Below are positions 1 to 7,272 of a stretch of DNA of 56,184 bases, in pieces. The stretch spans positions 1 through 56,184 of the forward strand of contig JAZQNO010000030.1 in the NCBI GenBank assembly GCA_045627385.1. The letters run 5' to 3'. Source of the DNA: UBA1757 sp045627385. Its GTDB lineage: Bacteria > Bacteroidota > Bacteroidia > Bacteroidales > UBA1402. A model generated the notes under the pieces. It was not told the DNA's origin and did not search any database. It was given only the letters and a program-made list of their open reading frames with translations. A program made the position numbers and the translations under genes. The number at the start of each line of letters is the position of its first letter. Position 1 is the stretch's first letter.

Positions 1-645
1 GGGATAATAGTCGTCTTTCACCCAGTCCCCGTATTCCCGCACTGCAAGCAGCGGATTGAAGGTGCCCAGCTGCCACATCCCGTTTGCTTTTCCGAAACGA
101 TAAGCGCATTCCGGCACGGTGAGGGATAATCGGATCTCGATTTTTACGGTTTCACCCGGGGCAATTTCCTTCCCTTTAACGTTCAGCACCGTGCAGGCGC
201 TATCCTCAAAACTGAACGCGGCCTGTTCATCATTGATTTGTACGTCAAGGATCTCGATTCCGCCGGGAGAGAAGACCGTTCCGTAGGTTTCGCCGAAAAC
301 CTCCTCAATGGCGGCGGGGCTCGTTTCCTCCGAGGCGAACGCGCCTGCCCAGGTCCTGAAAACCACATCCTTCAAGGGTTCTTCTGTCCGGTTGGTAAAG
401 AGGATTTCTTCCGACAGGCCGATGCGGTTTTCATCGGGCAGGATCGTGATTTCAACATCGTACCGGTTCAGCCCTTCCGCCGCTTCCGAAAGACGCGTCT
501 GACGGGCATTTATCGCGGTGTTTCTGTCCGAGCATCCCTTGATGTGCAGGGCGCCGGTGACGGCCAAAGCAATCAGCAGCGCTGACAGAAGGACCACCGC
601 GAGCCTTCCCTTTTTCGATTTTATTATACGCCCGATGGATCTCAT
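1..645 (-). CDS. M1-type metallopeptidase, N-terminal part (cut by window edge)
   Basis: The frame stays open for 215 codons from an ATG at 645 to the window edge, so the catalytic C-terminal part is missing. The protein starts with basic residues and one hydrophobic helix (about residues 14-33), then an extracytoplasmic beta-sandwich-like region. The stretches LPDENRIGLSEEILFTNRT and CAYRFGKANGMWQLGTFNP resemble the N-terminal domain of membrane-anchored M1 aminopeptidase-like proteins of Clostridia. The zinc motif HExxH would lie beyond the edge, so activity cannot be judged. A purine-rich AAAGGA lies about 8 bases before the ATG, unlike the Bacteroidales genes further on. It diverges from the MATE gene. 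The family call rests on remembered resemblance of the N-terminal domain only. Confidence 0.6.
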   Translation of the reverse strand, partial: MRSIGRIIKSKKGRLAVVLLSALLIALAVTGALHIKGCSDRNTAINARQTRLSEAAEGLNRYDVEITILPDENRIGLSEEILFTNRTEEPLKDVVFRTWAGAFASEETSPAAIEEVFGETYGTVFSPGGIEILDVQINDEQAAFSFEDSACTVLNVKGKEIAPGETVKIEIRLSLTVPECAYRFGKANGMWQLGTFNPLLAVREYGDWVKDDYYP

Positions 646-761
646 TCTCCAGTCCTTTCAATACTCACGGCTTAATATTTACAATTGTGACCGGCGATGC
701 ACCGCGGACAGGCACCCGCAATCGGCGCTCTGCCCGGGCCCGGCCATCCCGACCTGCCATA

Positions 762-790
762 ATTATACTATTATTCTGCAGATTTGACCA
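762..790 (-). promoter_or_regulatory. Sigma70-like promoter for the M1-type peptidase
   Basis: On the minus strand TGGTCA (785-790) and TATAAT (762-767) are separated by 17 bp. This is a housekeeping -35/-10 arrangement, about 115 bases before the ATG at 645. It is not the TAnnTTTG type seen in the rest of the window. Confidence 0.4.
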
Positions 791-819
791 TTGTGAAAAC
801 ACCGTGCCCGTCATATAAT
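791..819 (+). promoter_or_regulatory. Sigma70-like promoter for the MATE gene
   Basis: TTGTGA (791-796) and TATAAT (814-819) are separated by 17 bp. Transcription would begin near 826. That would leave the ATG at 835 almost without leader and supports the ATG at 847, which has its own GGAGGG ribosome binding site. Confidence 0.5.
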
Positions 820-846
820 TCAAAGGAAATTACGATGGAGGGCAGT

Positions 847-2211
847 ATGCTGAAAGCGCTTCGGATTACCGGAAAGCCTATGTTTTCCGGGCGGGACCTT
901 GTCAGGCTGATCGTGCCGCTGGTCATTGAGCAGTTTCTGGCGGTATTGGTGGGCATGGCGGATACGGTGATGGTGTCGGGTGTTAATGAATTTGCCACTT
1001 CCGCCGTTTCCTCTGTGGATACCATCAACAATCTTCTGATCAACCTTTTTTCGGCTATGGGTGCCGGCGGTGCTGTTGTGGCGGCTCAGTATCTGGGGCA
1101 TCATGAGCAGGAACACGCCTGCAGCGCGGCCAAACAGCTGCTTGTTTCTTCCCTGGCCGTATCCGGCGGCATCGCGCTGGTCAGTATCTTTGCCAACAAC
1201 TTTATCATTGAAACCTGTTACGGTTCCCTGAACGATACCACCAAGGAAATGTGCAAAACATATTTCTTTATGTCCGCCCTTTCCTATCCCTTCCTCGGCA
1301 TCTATAACGGTGGTGTGGGCGTTCTCCGTTCTCAGGGCGACAGCCGTTCTTCCATGATTTCATCCACCATCATGAATCTGGTAAACATCGGCGGCAATGC
1401 CCTGCTTATCGGCCCCCTTAAAATGGGTGTGGCCGGCGCCGGTCTCGCTTCTCTGGTATCCCGTGCCCTGTGCGCCATGATCATTTTCCGCATCCTGTGC
1501 AAAAAGACGCTGAAGATCCACCTGGTGGATCCCTTCAAGCCGGAATGGGACGGCCGCATGATCCGCCGTATCCTTTCCATCGGCCTGCCCAACGGCGCGG
1601 AGAACAGCCTCTTCCAGGTGGGCAAGGTGATCATTATGGTGATCATCACCAACCTGCCGGCGCATCTTATTGCCGCCAACGCGGCGGTCAACAGCGTCAG
1701 CGGCTTCCCCAATATTCCCGGCTCCGCGGTGGGCCTCGCCGCCATTGCCGTCATCGGCCAGTGTGTGGGCGCGGGGGATGAGGAACAGGCAAAGGCCTAC
1801 GGCTGGCGGCTGCTGCTGCTCATGTATGCCGCGGTTTTGCCCCTCAATATCATCATTTTCACCTTTGCACCGTTTTTCCTCGGCCTTTTCGGGCTGGAAC
1901 GCACCCCGGGCGCGTATGAAGCGGCATTGCAGGTACAGAGGCTCTACTGTCTCTTCAGCGTGTTTTTCTGGGTGCCGTCTTTCGGTCTGCCCAACATCCT
2001 GCGGGCGGCGGGGGACGCGAAATATACCATGACGGTTTCCATCGTCAGCATGCTGGTGCTGCGTGTGGGCCTCAGTTTTGTCATGGTCTATGTTTTTGAT
2101 CTGGGTCTGCTGGGCGTGTGGCTCTCCATGCACGCCGACTGGATCGCCCGGGACATCTTCTTCCTGTGGCGCTTTATCAATAAAAAATGGCTGCGTCACA
2201 GGGTCATATAA
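847..2211 (+). CDS. MATE family efflux transporter
   Basis: A 454-residue polytopic inner-membrane protein with two similar halves of about six helices, the usual MATE size. MATE carriers export drugs or metabolites in exchange for Na+ or H+. Family features are the early IVPLVIEQFLAVLVGMADTVMVS, the FSAMGAGGAVVAAQYLG loop in the first half, and the matching GSAVGLAAIAVIGQCVGAG in the second half. The start at 847 is chosen for GGAGGG at 837-842 and for the promoter position; ATG at 835, with AAAGGA upstream, is the alternative. Substrate is unknown. Ribosome binding site, promoter type and sequence look like Firmicutes rather than the Bacteroidales that follow. Confidence 0.9.
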   Translation: MLKALRITGKPMFSGRDLVRLIVPLVIEQFLAVLVGMADTVMVSGVNEFATSAVSSVDTINNLLINLFSAMGAGGAVVAAQYLGHHEQEHACSAAKQLLVSSLAVSGGIALVSIFANNFIIETCYGSLNDTTKEMCKTYFFMSALSYPFLGIYNGGVGVLRSQGDSRSSMISSTIMNLVNIGGNALLIGPLKMGVAGAGLASLVSRALCAMIIFRILCKKTLKIHLVDPFKPEWDGRMIRRILSIGLPNGAENSLFQVGKVIIMVIITNLPAHLIAANAAVNSVSGFPNIPGSAVGLAAIAVIGQCVGAGDEEQAKAYGWRLLLLMYAAVLPLNIIIFTFAPFFLGLFGLERTPGAYEAALQVQRLYCLFSVFFWVPSFGLPNILRAAGDAKYTMTVSIVSMLVLRVGLSFVMVYVFDLGLLGVWLSMHADWIARDIFFLWRFINKKWLRHRVI

Positions 2212-2233
2212 ATCAATATTTTCCGATATGTAA

Positions 2234-2273
2234 AAAACAGGGATGGCACAGCATGTGTCATCCCTGTTTTCTA
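2234..2273 (+). terminator. Intrinsic terminator after the MATE gene
   Basis: A 17-bp stem (2234-2250 with 2254-2270, one G-U pair) has a 3-base loop and runs of A and T at its base. It ends three bases from the pepT stop codon, so it could act in both directions. It is the last element of the foreign-looking segment. Confidence 0.85.
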
Positions 2274-3485
2274 TTAACGCTTTGTCAGCAGCGAGATCAC
2301 GATATCGGTCATCTTTTCGGCGTCATCGGCGTTCAGATATTCATAAACACCGTGATAGTTCCTCCCGCCGGTGCCCAGATTGGGGCATTTGAGGCCCATA
2401 AAGGAAAGCCGCGCGCCGTCGGTGCCGCCGCGGATGGGAACGACCTTCGACTTGACGCCTGCGGCCTCCATAGCCTTCAAGGCCAGTTCGACCACGTTCA
2501 TGTGGTCAGGCTCGATCATTTCGCGCATGTTGTAGTACTGGTCCTTGAGAATCAGTGTGCAGGTGCCTTCGCCGAATTCATTGTTGATTTTGTTGGCGAT
2601 GTGCTGCATCTCGCGTTTGCGGCGTTCGAAACGGTCGCGGTCGTGGTCGCGCACGATGTAACTGAGAGTGGCTTCTTCCACACTGCCGCTGATGCCGATG
2701 AGATGATAGAACCCTTCATAGCCTTCGGTGTGCTCGGGCGTTTCGCTGCGCGGCAGCATGTTGGCATATTCGTAGGCTACGCGATTGGCGTTCAGCATTT
2801 TGTGCTTGGCATATCCGGGATGCACGTTGCGGCCCTTGAAGATGACTTTGGCGCTGGCGGCGTTGAAGTTTTCAAATTCCAGTTCGCCGACTTCGCCGCC
2901 GTCCATCGTGTAGGCCCAATCGGCGGCAAAAGCCTTGACATCGAAGTGGTCGGCGCCTTTGCCGATTTCCTCGTCAGGCGTGAAACCGATGCGGATTTTG
3001 CCGTGCTTGATTTCGGGGTGCTGGAGAAGATGCTCCATGGCCGTGACGATTTCGGCGATGCCGGCCTTGTCGTCGGCGCCCAACAACGTCGTGCCGCGGG
3101 TGCAGATGATGTCTTCGCCTTTGTGGTCGAGTAGCTCGGGAAACTGCGCGGGCGAAAGCGTATATTCCTTGTTGAGGACGATGTCGCCGCCATCGTAGTT
3201 CTTCACAATCTGAGTCTGGACTTTACGTCCCGACATGTCCGGACTGGTGTCCATGTGGGCGATGAATCCGACGGTCGGACGGGGCTCATCGACATTGGCC
3301 GGCAGCGTGGCCATCAGGTATCCGTAATCGTCGAGGACAATGTCCTGAAGGCCCAACTGTTTCAACTCGTCAGCCAGTAGGCGGGCAAAAGCCATCTGGC
3401 CGGGTGTGCTGGGAGTGAGATCTGTCTCTTCAGACGACTGCGTGTCGTGCTGAATGTAACTTAAAAATCTGTCAGTCAGTTGCAT
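2274..3485 (-). CDS. pepT: Peptidase T (tripeptide aminopeptidase)
   Basis: A 403-residue cytoplasmic M20-family di-zinc exopeptidase that removes the N-terminal residue from tripeptides. The ligand and catalytic motifs are visible in order: IAHMDTSPD (His ligand and catalytic Asp), LLGADDKAGIAE (bridging Asp), FTPDEEIGKG (catalytic Glu and ligand Glu), MDGGEVGELE (Asp ligand) and a C-terminal TGGRNYHG (His ligand). Length matches the family. The ATG lies 12 bases after the stop of the aminotransferase gene upstream, so the two probably form an operon. The stop codon is only three bases from the terminator at 2234-2273, with no 3' region of its own, which coincides with the suspected join. 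Confidence 0.95.
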   Translation of the reverse strand: MQLTDRFLSYIQHDTQSSEETDLTPSTPGQMAFARLLADELKQLGLQDIVLDDYGYLMATLPANVDEPRPTVGFIAHMDTSPDMSGRKVQTQIVKNYDGGDIVLNKEYTLSPAQFPELLDHKGEDIICTRGTTLLGADDKAGIAEIVTAMEHLLQHPEIKHGKIRIGFTPDEEIGKGADHFDVKAFAADWAYTMDGGEVGELEFENFNAASAKVIFKGRNVHPGYAKHKMLNANRVAYEYANMLPRSETPEHTEGYEGFYHLIGISGSVEEATLSYIVRDHDRDRFERRKREMQHIANKINNEFGEGTCTLILKDQYYNMREMIEPDHMNVVELALKAMEAAGVKSKVVPIRGGTDGARLSFMGLKCPNLGTGGRNYHGVYEYLNADDAEKMTDIVISLLTKR

Positions 3486-3497
3486 ATATGGAAAAAA

Positions 3498-4817
3498 TTA
3501 TTGACACCGCGGATGGTCGTTCCCGAACTGTCGGAGACGCGCTTCCAAATCGGAATACTGGTCGTCTTTGATAAAGGAGGTGCAGACGCGCAAACCTTGC
3601 TGTCCGCTGCCGGTGGTCTCCAGAGAAATGGCGCTGATGCCGTAGAACATCAGTTCTTTCATTAAGTCGCCCCCCGTCATTCCAGGGTAGCATACGGTGA
3701 AGTAGAAGCCGTCGGCGATAGCTTCATCCAAATCTTTGTCATAGACAATGCTGAAACCGTTCTCCAAGAAGAGCCGTTTGACGATGCGGGCGCGACGTCC
3801 GTACTCCTTGACATCTTCCAAAAAACGGTATTCGCCGTCGCTGGCGGCTTTCATCATGGCGGCCAGCGCGTACTGGGCCGAGTGGCTGGTACCGGACGAC
3901 AGGGCATAAAGGACTCGGTTGACGAACACATTGCCGAATCCGGCCACGCCATATTGGTGCTTGAGGTCGGCATATTCTCTCTTGTAGAGCTTCTCTGAAA
4001 TGGCTGCCACACCGATGCGCTGACCGGCATAACTGAAGGCTTTCGACCCTGAAATCAGCAAAATGTAATTGTCGGTGTATCGGGCGACGCTGGCTTGGAA
4101 AGGCGCTTCGAAGGGCGTGCCGAGCGATTTGCGGAAATCCATCGCAAAATAAGCCAGATCTTCGAGGACGATGGCGTCGTATCGGGTGGCCAGTTCGCCG
4201 ATGATCTTCAGTTCGCTCTCTTTCAAACAGAACCAGCCCGGATTGTTGGGGTTGGAATATATGATGGCGGCGATGTTGCCTTTCTTCAGATAGGACTCGA
4301 GCTTTTCCCGGAGCGCTTCGCCACGATAGTGGTAGACGTCGAAACTTTCATAGTGGCAACCGAGGACGACCAATTGCTGCTTCTGCACGGGAAATCCCGG
4401 ATCGATGAACAGAATGGTGTCTTTGCTGCGGTCGCACTGGCTGCAGGTGACGAACGAGGTGAAGGTGCCCTGCATGGATCCTGTCACGGGCACGCAACAG
4501 CTTGGCGGCACGTCGATGTCGATGAAAGCCTTGATGAAACGCGACGATTCCTGCTTGAGCGAGGGATGGCCGTCGAGCATGGGATAGATGGAAGCGACAC
4601 CTTGGCGCAAGGCCTGGATTTCGGCTTCCACGCCGATGGCCGAAGGCGGCAGACCGGGAACGCCCATTTCCATACGCACAAAGCGCTTGCCGGTACGCTT
4701 TTCGGCGGCATTGGTCATGGCAACGACCTCTCTGATAGTGGCTTTGCCGAAATCGGGCAGGTTGAAACCGTCTATGATTTCCTGCATGATGCGGCTGTCT
4801 ATGGGAGTATTTCTCAT
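3498..4817 (-). CDS. PLP-dependent aminotransferase, class I/II
   Basis: A 439-residue cytoplasmic fold-type I aminotransferase. Visible motifs are YSNPNNPG (the NPxNP cofactor loop), VLEDLAYFAMD (Asp to the pyridine nitrogen), ISGSKAFSYAGQR (Schiff-base Lys) and a C-terminal LRVCTSFI with the substrate carboxylate Arg. Amino acid preference cannot be told. The track permits an ATG at 4850, but a TACCTTTG -7 box lies at 4848-4855 on the same strand, so transcription starts downstream of that codon. The start is therefore placed at 4817 (MRNTPIDSRI). It is first in an operon with pepT, suggesting peptide and amino acid use. Confidence 0.88.
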   Translation of the reverse strand: MRNTPIDSRIMQEIIDGFNLPDFGKATIREVVAMTNAAEKRTGKRFVRMEMGVPGLPPSAIGVEAEIQALRQGVASIYPMLDGHPSLKQESSRFIKAFIDIDVPPSCCVPVTGSMQGTFTSFVTCSQCDRSKDTILFIDPGFPVQKQQLVVLGCHYESFDVYHYRGEALREKLESYLKKGNIAAIIYSNPNNPGWFCLKESELKIIGELATRYDAIVLEDLAYFAMDFRKSLGTPFEAPFQASVARYTDNYILLISGSKAFSYAGQRIGVAAISEKLYKREYADLKHQYGVAGFGNVFVNRVLYALSSGTSHSAQYALAAMMKAASDGEYRFLEDVKEYGRRARIVKRLFLENGFSIVYDKDLDEAIADGFYFTVCYPGMTGGDLMKELMFYGISAISLETTGSGQQGLRVCTSFIKDDQYSDLEARLRQFGNDHPRCQ

Positions 4818-4847
4818 ATATGGATTCTTATTCTGCAAATATGGGTA

Positions 4848-4855
4848 CAAAGGTA
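4848..4855 (-). promoter_or_regulatory. -7 box of the aminotransferase-pepT promoter
   Basis: TACCTTTG on the minus strand matches the Bacteroidota -7 consensus TAnnTTTG. No convincing -33 TTTG is seen. Its position decides the aminotransferase start. Confidence 0.55.
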
Positions 4856-4875
4856 CATTAAAACATTAAAATTAT

Positions 4876-4883
4876 TACTTTTG
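4876..4883 (+). promoter_or_regulatory. -7 box of the M48 protease promoter
   Basis: TACTTTTG lies 23 bases before the ATG at 4907, divergent from the aminotransferase promoter. The -33 region is AT-rich without a clear TTTG. Confidence 0.55.
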
Positions 4884-4906
4884 CGTCATCAAATTAAATC
4901 ATCATT

Positions 4907-5695
4907 ATGCGTCGTTTATCCTTTATTCTTCCTTCTCTGCTGATTCTGGCCGCTTTCAGCGGATGTGCTGTTTTCAGGGGTGTCAATTGGGATTCCCAGC
5001 AGTTGGCCAATGCTGCCGCCAAAACCATTACGGCTATGGCCATCACCGACGACCAGGTGGTCGCCATGTGTCAGCTGACCGCTCACGAAATGGACTCTGC
5101 GGCCGTCATTGACGAAGGCGAATACATCGCCCGCCTAGAGCGTCTGATGAAAAAGGTTCGCAAGGTTGACGGCTATTCGTTCAACTTGAAAGTCTATGTG
5201 ACGGAAGAAATCAACGCCTTCGCCATGGCCGACGGCTCCATCCGTGTCTACAGCGGCTTGATGGATGTGATGGACGATGCCCAGCTGATGGCTATCATCG
5301 GTCATGAAATCGGCCATGTCGTTCATGAGGACAGCAAGAATGCGATGAAGAAAGCTTATCTGGCGTCGGCAGCCCGCGACGTCATCGGAGCTGCGGGAAC
5401 GCTGGGTTCTGTATCTTCCGCTTTGCTTGGTGATTTGGGAGAGGCTTATGTGCAGGCACAATTCTCTCAAACTCAGGAGTATGCCGCCGATGAATATGGC
5501 TTTAATTTCGCCATTTCCCAAGGCTACAGTCCCTACAGCATGAGCCTTTCGCTCGAAAAACTGCTGGAGCTGTCTTCCGGTGCTAGCATGTCGCGCCTGG
5601 AGCAGATGTTCTCCTCGCATCCCGACACGGAACTGAGGGCAGAGCGCACCCGCCAGATGGCTGACGAGTATTCGAAGGGCGAGAAAAATCAGTAA
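4907..5695 (+). CDS. M48 family metalloprotease, lipoprotein
   Basis: A 262-residue predicted lipoprotein with a signal peptide ending in AAFSG before Cys20. The catalytic core shows IIGHEIGHVVHED (HExxH, zinc His133 and His137, catalytic Glu134) and EYAADEYGF, which supplies the third ligand (Glu) and conserved Asp of the M48 family. Relatives such as BepA and LoiP act in the periplasm on misfolded outer-membrane proteins; a like role is inference. There is no TPR region as in BepA, so it is the short form. It is a single gene with its own promoter, followed by the tRNA-Asp unit. Confidence 0.9.
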   Translation: MRRLSFILPSLLILAAFSGCAVFRGVNWDSQQLANAAAKTITAMAITDDQVVAMCQLTAHEMDSAAVIDEGEYIARLERLMKKVRKVDGYSFNLKVYVTEEINAFAMADGSIRVYSGLMDVMDDAQLMAIIGHEIGHVVHEDSKNAMKKAYLASAARDVIGAAGTLGSVSSALLGDLGEAYVQAQFSQTQEYAADEYGFNFAISQGYSPYSMSLSLEKLLELSSGASMSRLEQMFSSHPDTELRAERTRQMADEYSKGEKNQ

Positions 5696-5748
5696 GTCGG
5701 GCCGTTTCGAAGCTTTGTGAATTTTTTTTGAAAAATTTTTCCGAATTG

Positions 5749-5779
5749 TTTGCAACTTCAGAAATCTGCCATATCTTTG
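5749..5779 (+). promoter_or_regulatory. Promoter of tRNA-Asp
   Basis: TTTG (5749-5752), a 19-bp spacer and TATCTTTG (5772-5779) form a textbook Bacteroidota housekeeping promoter, 34 bases before the mature tRNA. Confidence 0.85.
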
Positions 5780-5813
5780 CATCCGCTTTCCGAAAGGCAA
5801 GCCGACAAAGACT

Positions 5814-5890
5814 GGTGCGTTAGTTCAGTTGGTTAGAATATCTGCCTGTCACGCAGGGGGTCACGAGTTCGAGTCTCGTACGCACCGCCA
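5814..5890 (+). tRNA. tRNA-Asp (GTC)
   Basis: The 77-base sequence folds as a cloverleaf with acceptor arms GGTGCGT and ACGCACC. The anticodon loop CTGTCAC reads GTC, the discriminator base is G (usual for Asp), and CCA is encoded. The T-arm is CGAGTTCGAGTCTCG. It has its own promoter and terminator. Confidence 0.97.
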
Positions 5891-5897
5891 ACTTTAC

Positions 5898-5930
5898 AGC
5901 AGTTACGACGATGTCGTAGCTGCTTTTTTT
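5898..5930 (+). terminator. Terminator of tRNA-Asp
   Basis: A 12-bp stem (5898-5909 with 5913-5924, one G-U pair) with a GAT loop is followed by a run of seven T. Confidence 0.85.
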
Positions 5931-5931
5931 G

Positions 5932-5939
5932 TATATTTG
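5932..5939 (+). promoter_or_regulatory. -7 box for the SpoU operon
   Basis: TATATTTG lies directly after the tRNA terminator and 26 bases before the ATG at 5966. The -33 region would fall inside the terminator stem and shows no TTTG. Confidence 0.4.
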
Positions 5940-5965
5940 TCTCGGATAAATCTTGCGCCCCGGTT

Positions 5966-6508
5966 ATGAAGAAACTCAGTATCTTGGAAATGAACCGAAT
6001 GACTGAATCCGAGTTCAAGGAGTCGGTCAAATTGCCTCTGACGGTCGTGCTTGACAATGTCCGCAGCCAACACAATGTGGGGTCTGTTTTCCGTACGGCC
6101 GACGCTTTCAGGATCGAGAAGATTGTCCTATGCGGCATTTGCTGCTGCCCTCCCAACGCGGAAATCCACAAGACGGCTTTAGGCGCCGAATTTTCAGTTG
6201 ATTGGGAATATCAGACCGATACATGCGAAGCGGTGCGCAGCCTCAAACGGCAGGGTTATGTGGTGTATGCCGTCGAACAGGCCCATGACAGTCTGAAACT
6301 CGACAGCCTGAAACTTGACCCCGGAAAGCGATACGCTGTCGTTCTGGGGCACGAGGTGAAAGGTGTCAGTCAGGAAGTGGTTGACCTGTGCGACCAATGT
6401 GTCGAGATTCCTCAGTACGGGACCAAACATTCGCTGAATGTGTCGGTCGCTTCCGGAATTGTCCAATGGACTTTTTTCAATCAGTTGAAGCAATCGATAT
6501 TATTATAA
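5966..6508 (+). CDS. TrmH/SpoU family RNA methyltransferase
   Basis: A 180-residue SPOUT-class methyltransferase that uses S-adenosylmethionine to methylate a ribose 2'-OH in tRNA or rRNA. The three family motifs are visible: DNVRSQHNVGSVFRTADAF (catalytic Arg in motif 1), VVLGHEVKGVSQEVVD (motif 2) and IPQYGTKHSLNVSVASGI (motif 3, the knot that binds AdoMet). It lacks the N-terminal extension of RlmB and the C-terminal extension of TrmH, so the target cannot be assigned. It is first of a four-gene run with gaps of 6, about 20 and 1 bases. Confidence 0.9.
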   Translation: MKKLSILEMNRMTESEFKESVKLPLTVVLDNVRSQHNVGSVFRTADAFRIEKIVLCGICCCPPNAEIHKTALGAEFSVDWEYQTDTCEAVRSLKRQGYVVYAVEQAHDSLKLDSLKLDPGKRYAVVLGHEVKGVSQEVVDLCDQCVEIPQYGTKHSLNVSVASGIVQWTFFNQLKQSILL

Positions 6509-6514
6509 GGTGTC

Positions 6515-7252
6515 ATGCGCCGGATTTTCAGTCCATACCATCAGGCAAGCCTCAATCTGGCCGCCGAGGAGTGTCTGCTGACGGCGGACGCCACGGTTTT
6601 CAGCCCTTGTCTGTTGCTCTATGTGAACCGTCCGTCGGTCGTCTTGGGTTGCAATCAGTCGGTGTCGGCGGAAGTCGATAGGGATTATTGCCGTAGAAAC
6701 GGCATCGGATTGGCCCGTCGCATTTCGGGCGGAGGCGCCGTTTTCCACGACGAAGGCAATCTGAATTTCTGCTTCATCAGCGAAGGCCGCCAGAAAACGG
6801 ATGATGATTCGTTTCTCGCTCCCGTGATGGAAGTGCTTGCCCAAATGGGAATGCCTGTCGAACTGGGCCGTCGGAAAGACTTGTGGACAAACGGGGCGAA
6901 GATTTCGGGCACGGCTTCGCACTTCACCAAAGACCGCAGCCTGCGTCACGGCACCTTGCTCTATTCCACCGACGTGCAACGTCTGGCAGGGGCCCTTTTG
7001 AGACATTCCGCATCCGCATCGGCACCCTCAAAAGGAGTGCTTTCCGTCGCCTCGCCCGTCACCAATCTCAGTGCCGCGGACTCATCGGGCCGCTCCGAAT
7101 CCGCCACTGACTTTTTCGAACGTTTTTCGGACCTTTTGGGCCATCGTCTCGATGCGCGTCCCGACAGTTTCAGCCCAGAAGAACAGTCTGAAATCGAGAA
7201 GTTGGCTTTGGAAAAATATCAGTCCGATTCTTGGATCTTTCGAATACCCTAA
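6515..7252 (+). CDS. lplA: Lipoate-protein ligase A family protein
   Basis: A 245-residue cytoplasmic enzyme of the BPL/LplA fold that activates lipoate with ATP and attaches it to a lysine of lipoyl domains. Key motifs are LYVNRPSVVLGCNQS, ARRISGGGAVFHDEGNLNF (RRxSGGG, lipoyl-AMP binding) and NGAKISGTASHF with the conserved Lys. The protein ends soon after the catalytic domain and lacks the accessory domain of E. coli LplA. Likely clients in this window are the E2 subunit (Lys42) at 29.4 kb and the H protein that works with GcvP. A transferase role (LipM or LipL type) cannot be excluded. Confidence 0.85.
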   Translation: MRRIFSPYHQASLNLAAEECLLTADATVFSPCLLLYVNRPSVVLGCNQSVSAEVDRDYCRRNGIGLARRISGGGAVFHDEGNLNFCFISEGRQKTDDDSFLAPVMEVLAQMGMPVELGRRKDLWTNGAKISGTASHFTKDRSLRHGTLLYSTDVQRLAGALLRHSASASAPSKGVLSVASPVTNLSAADSSGRSESATDFFERFSDLLGHRLDARPDSFSPEEQSEIEKLALEKYQSDSWIFRIP

Positions 7253-7272
7253 CAATGAACATAAGCGTAACA

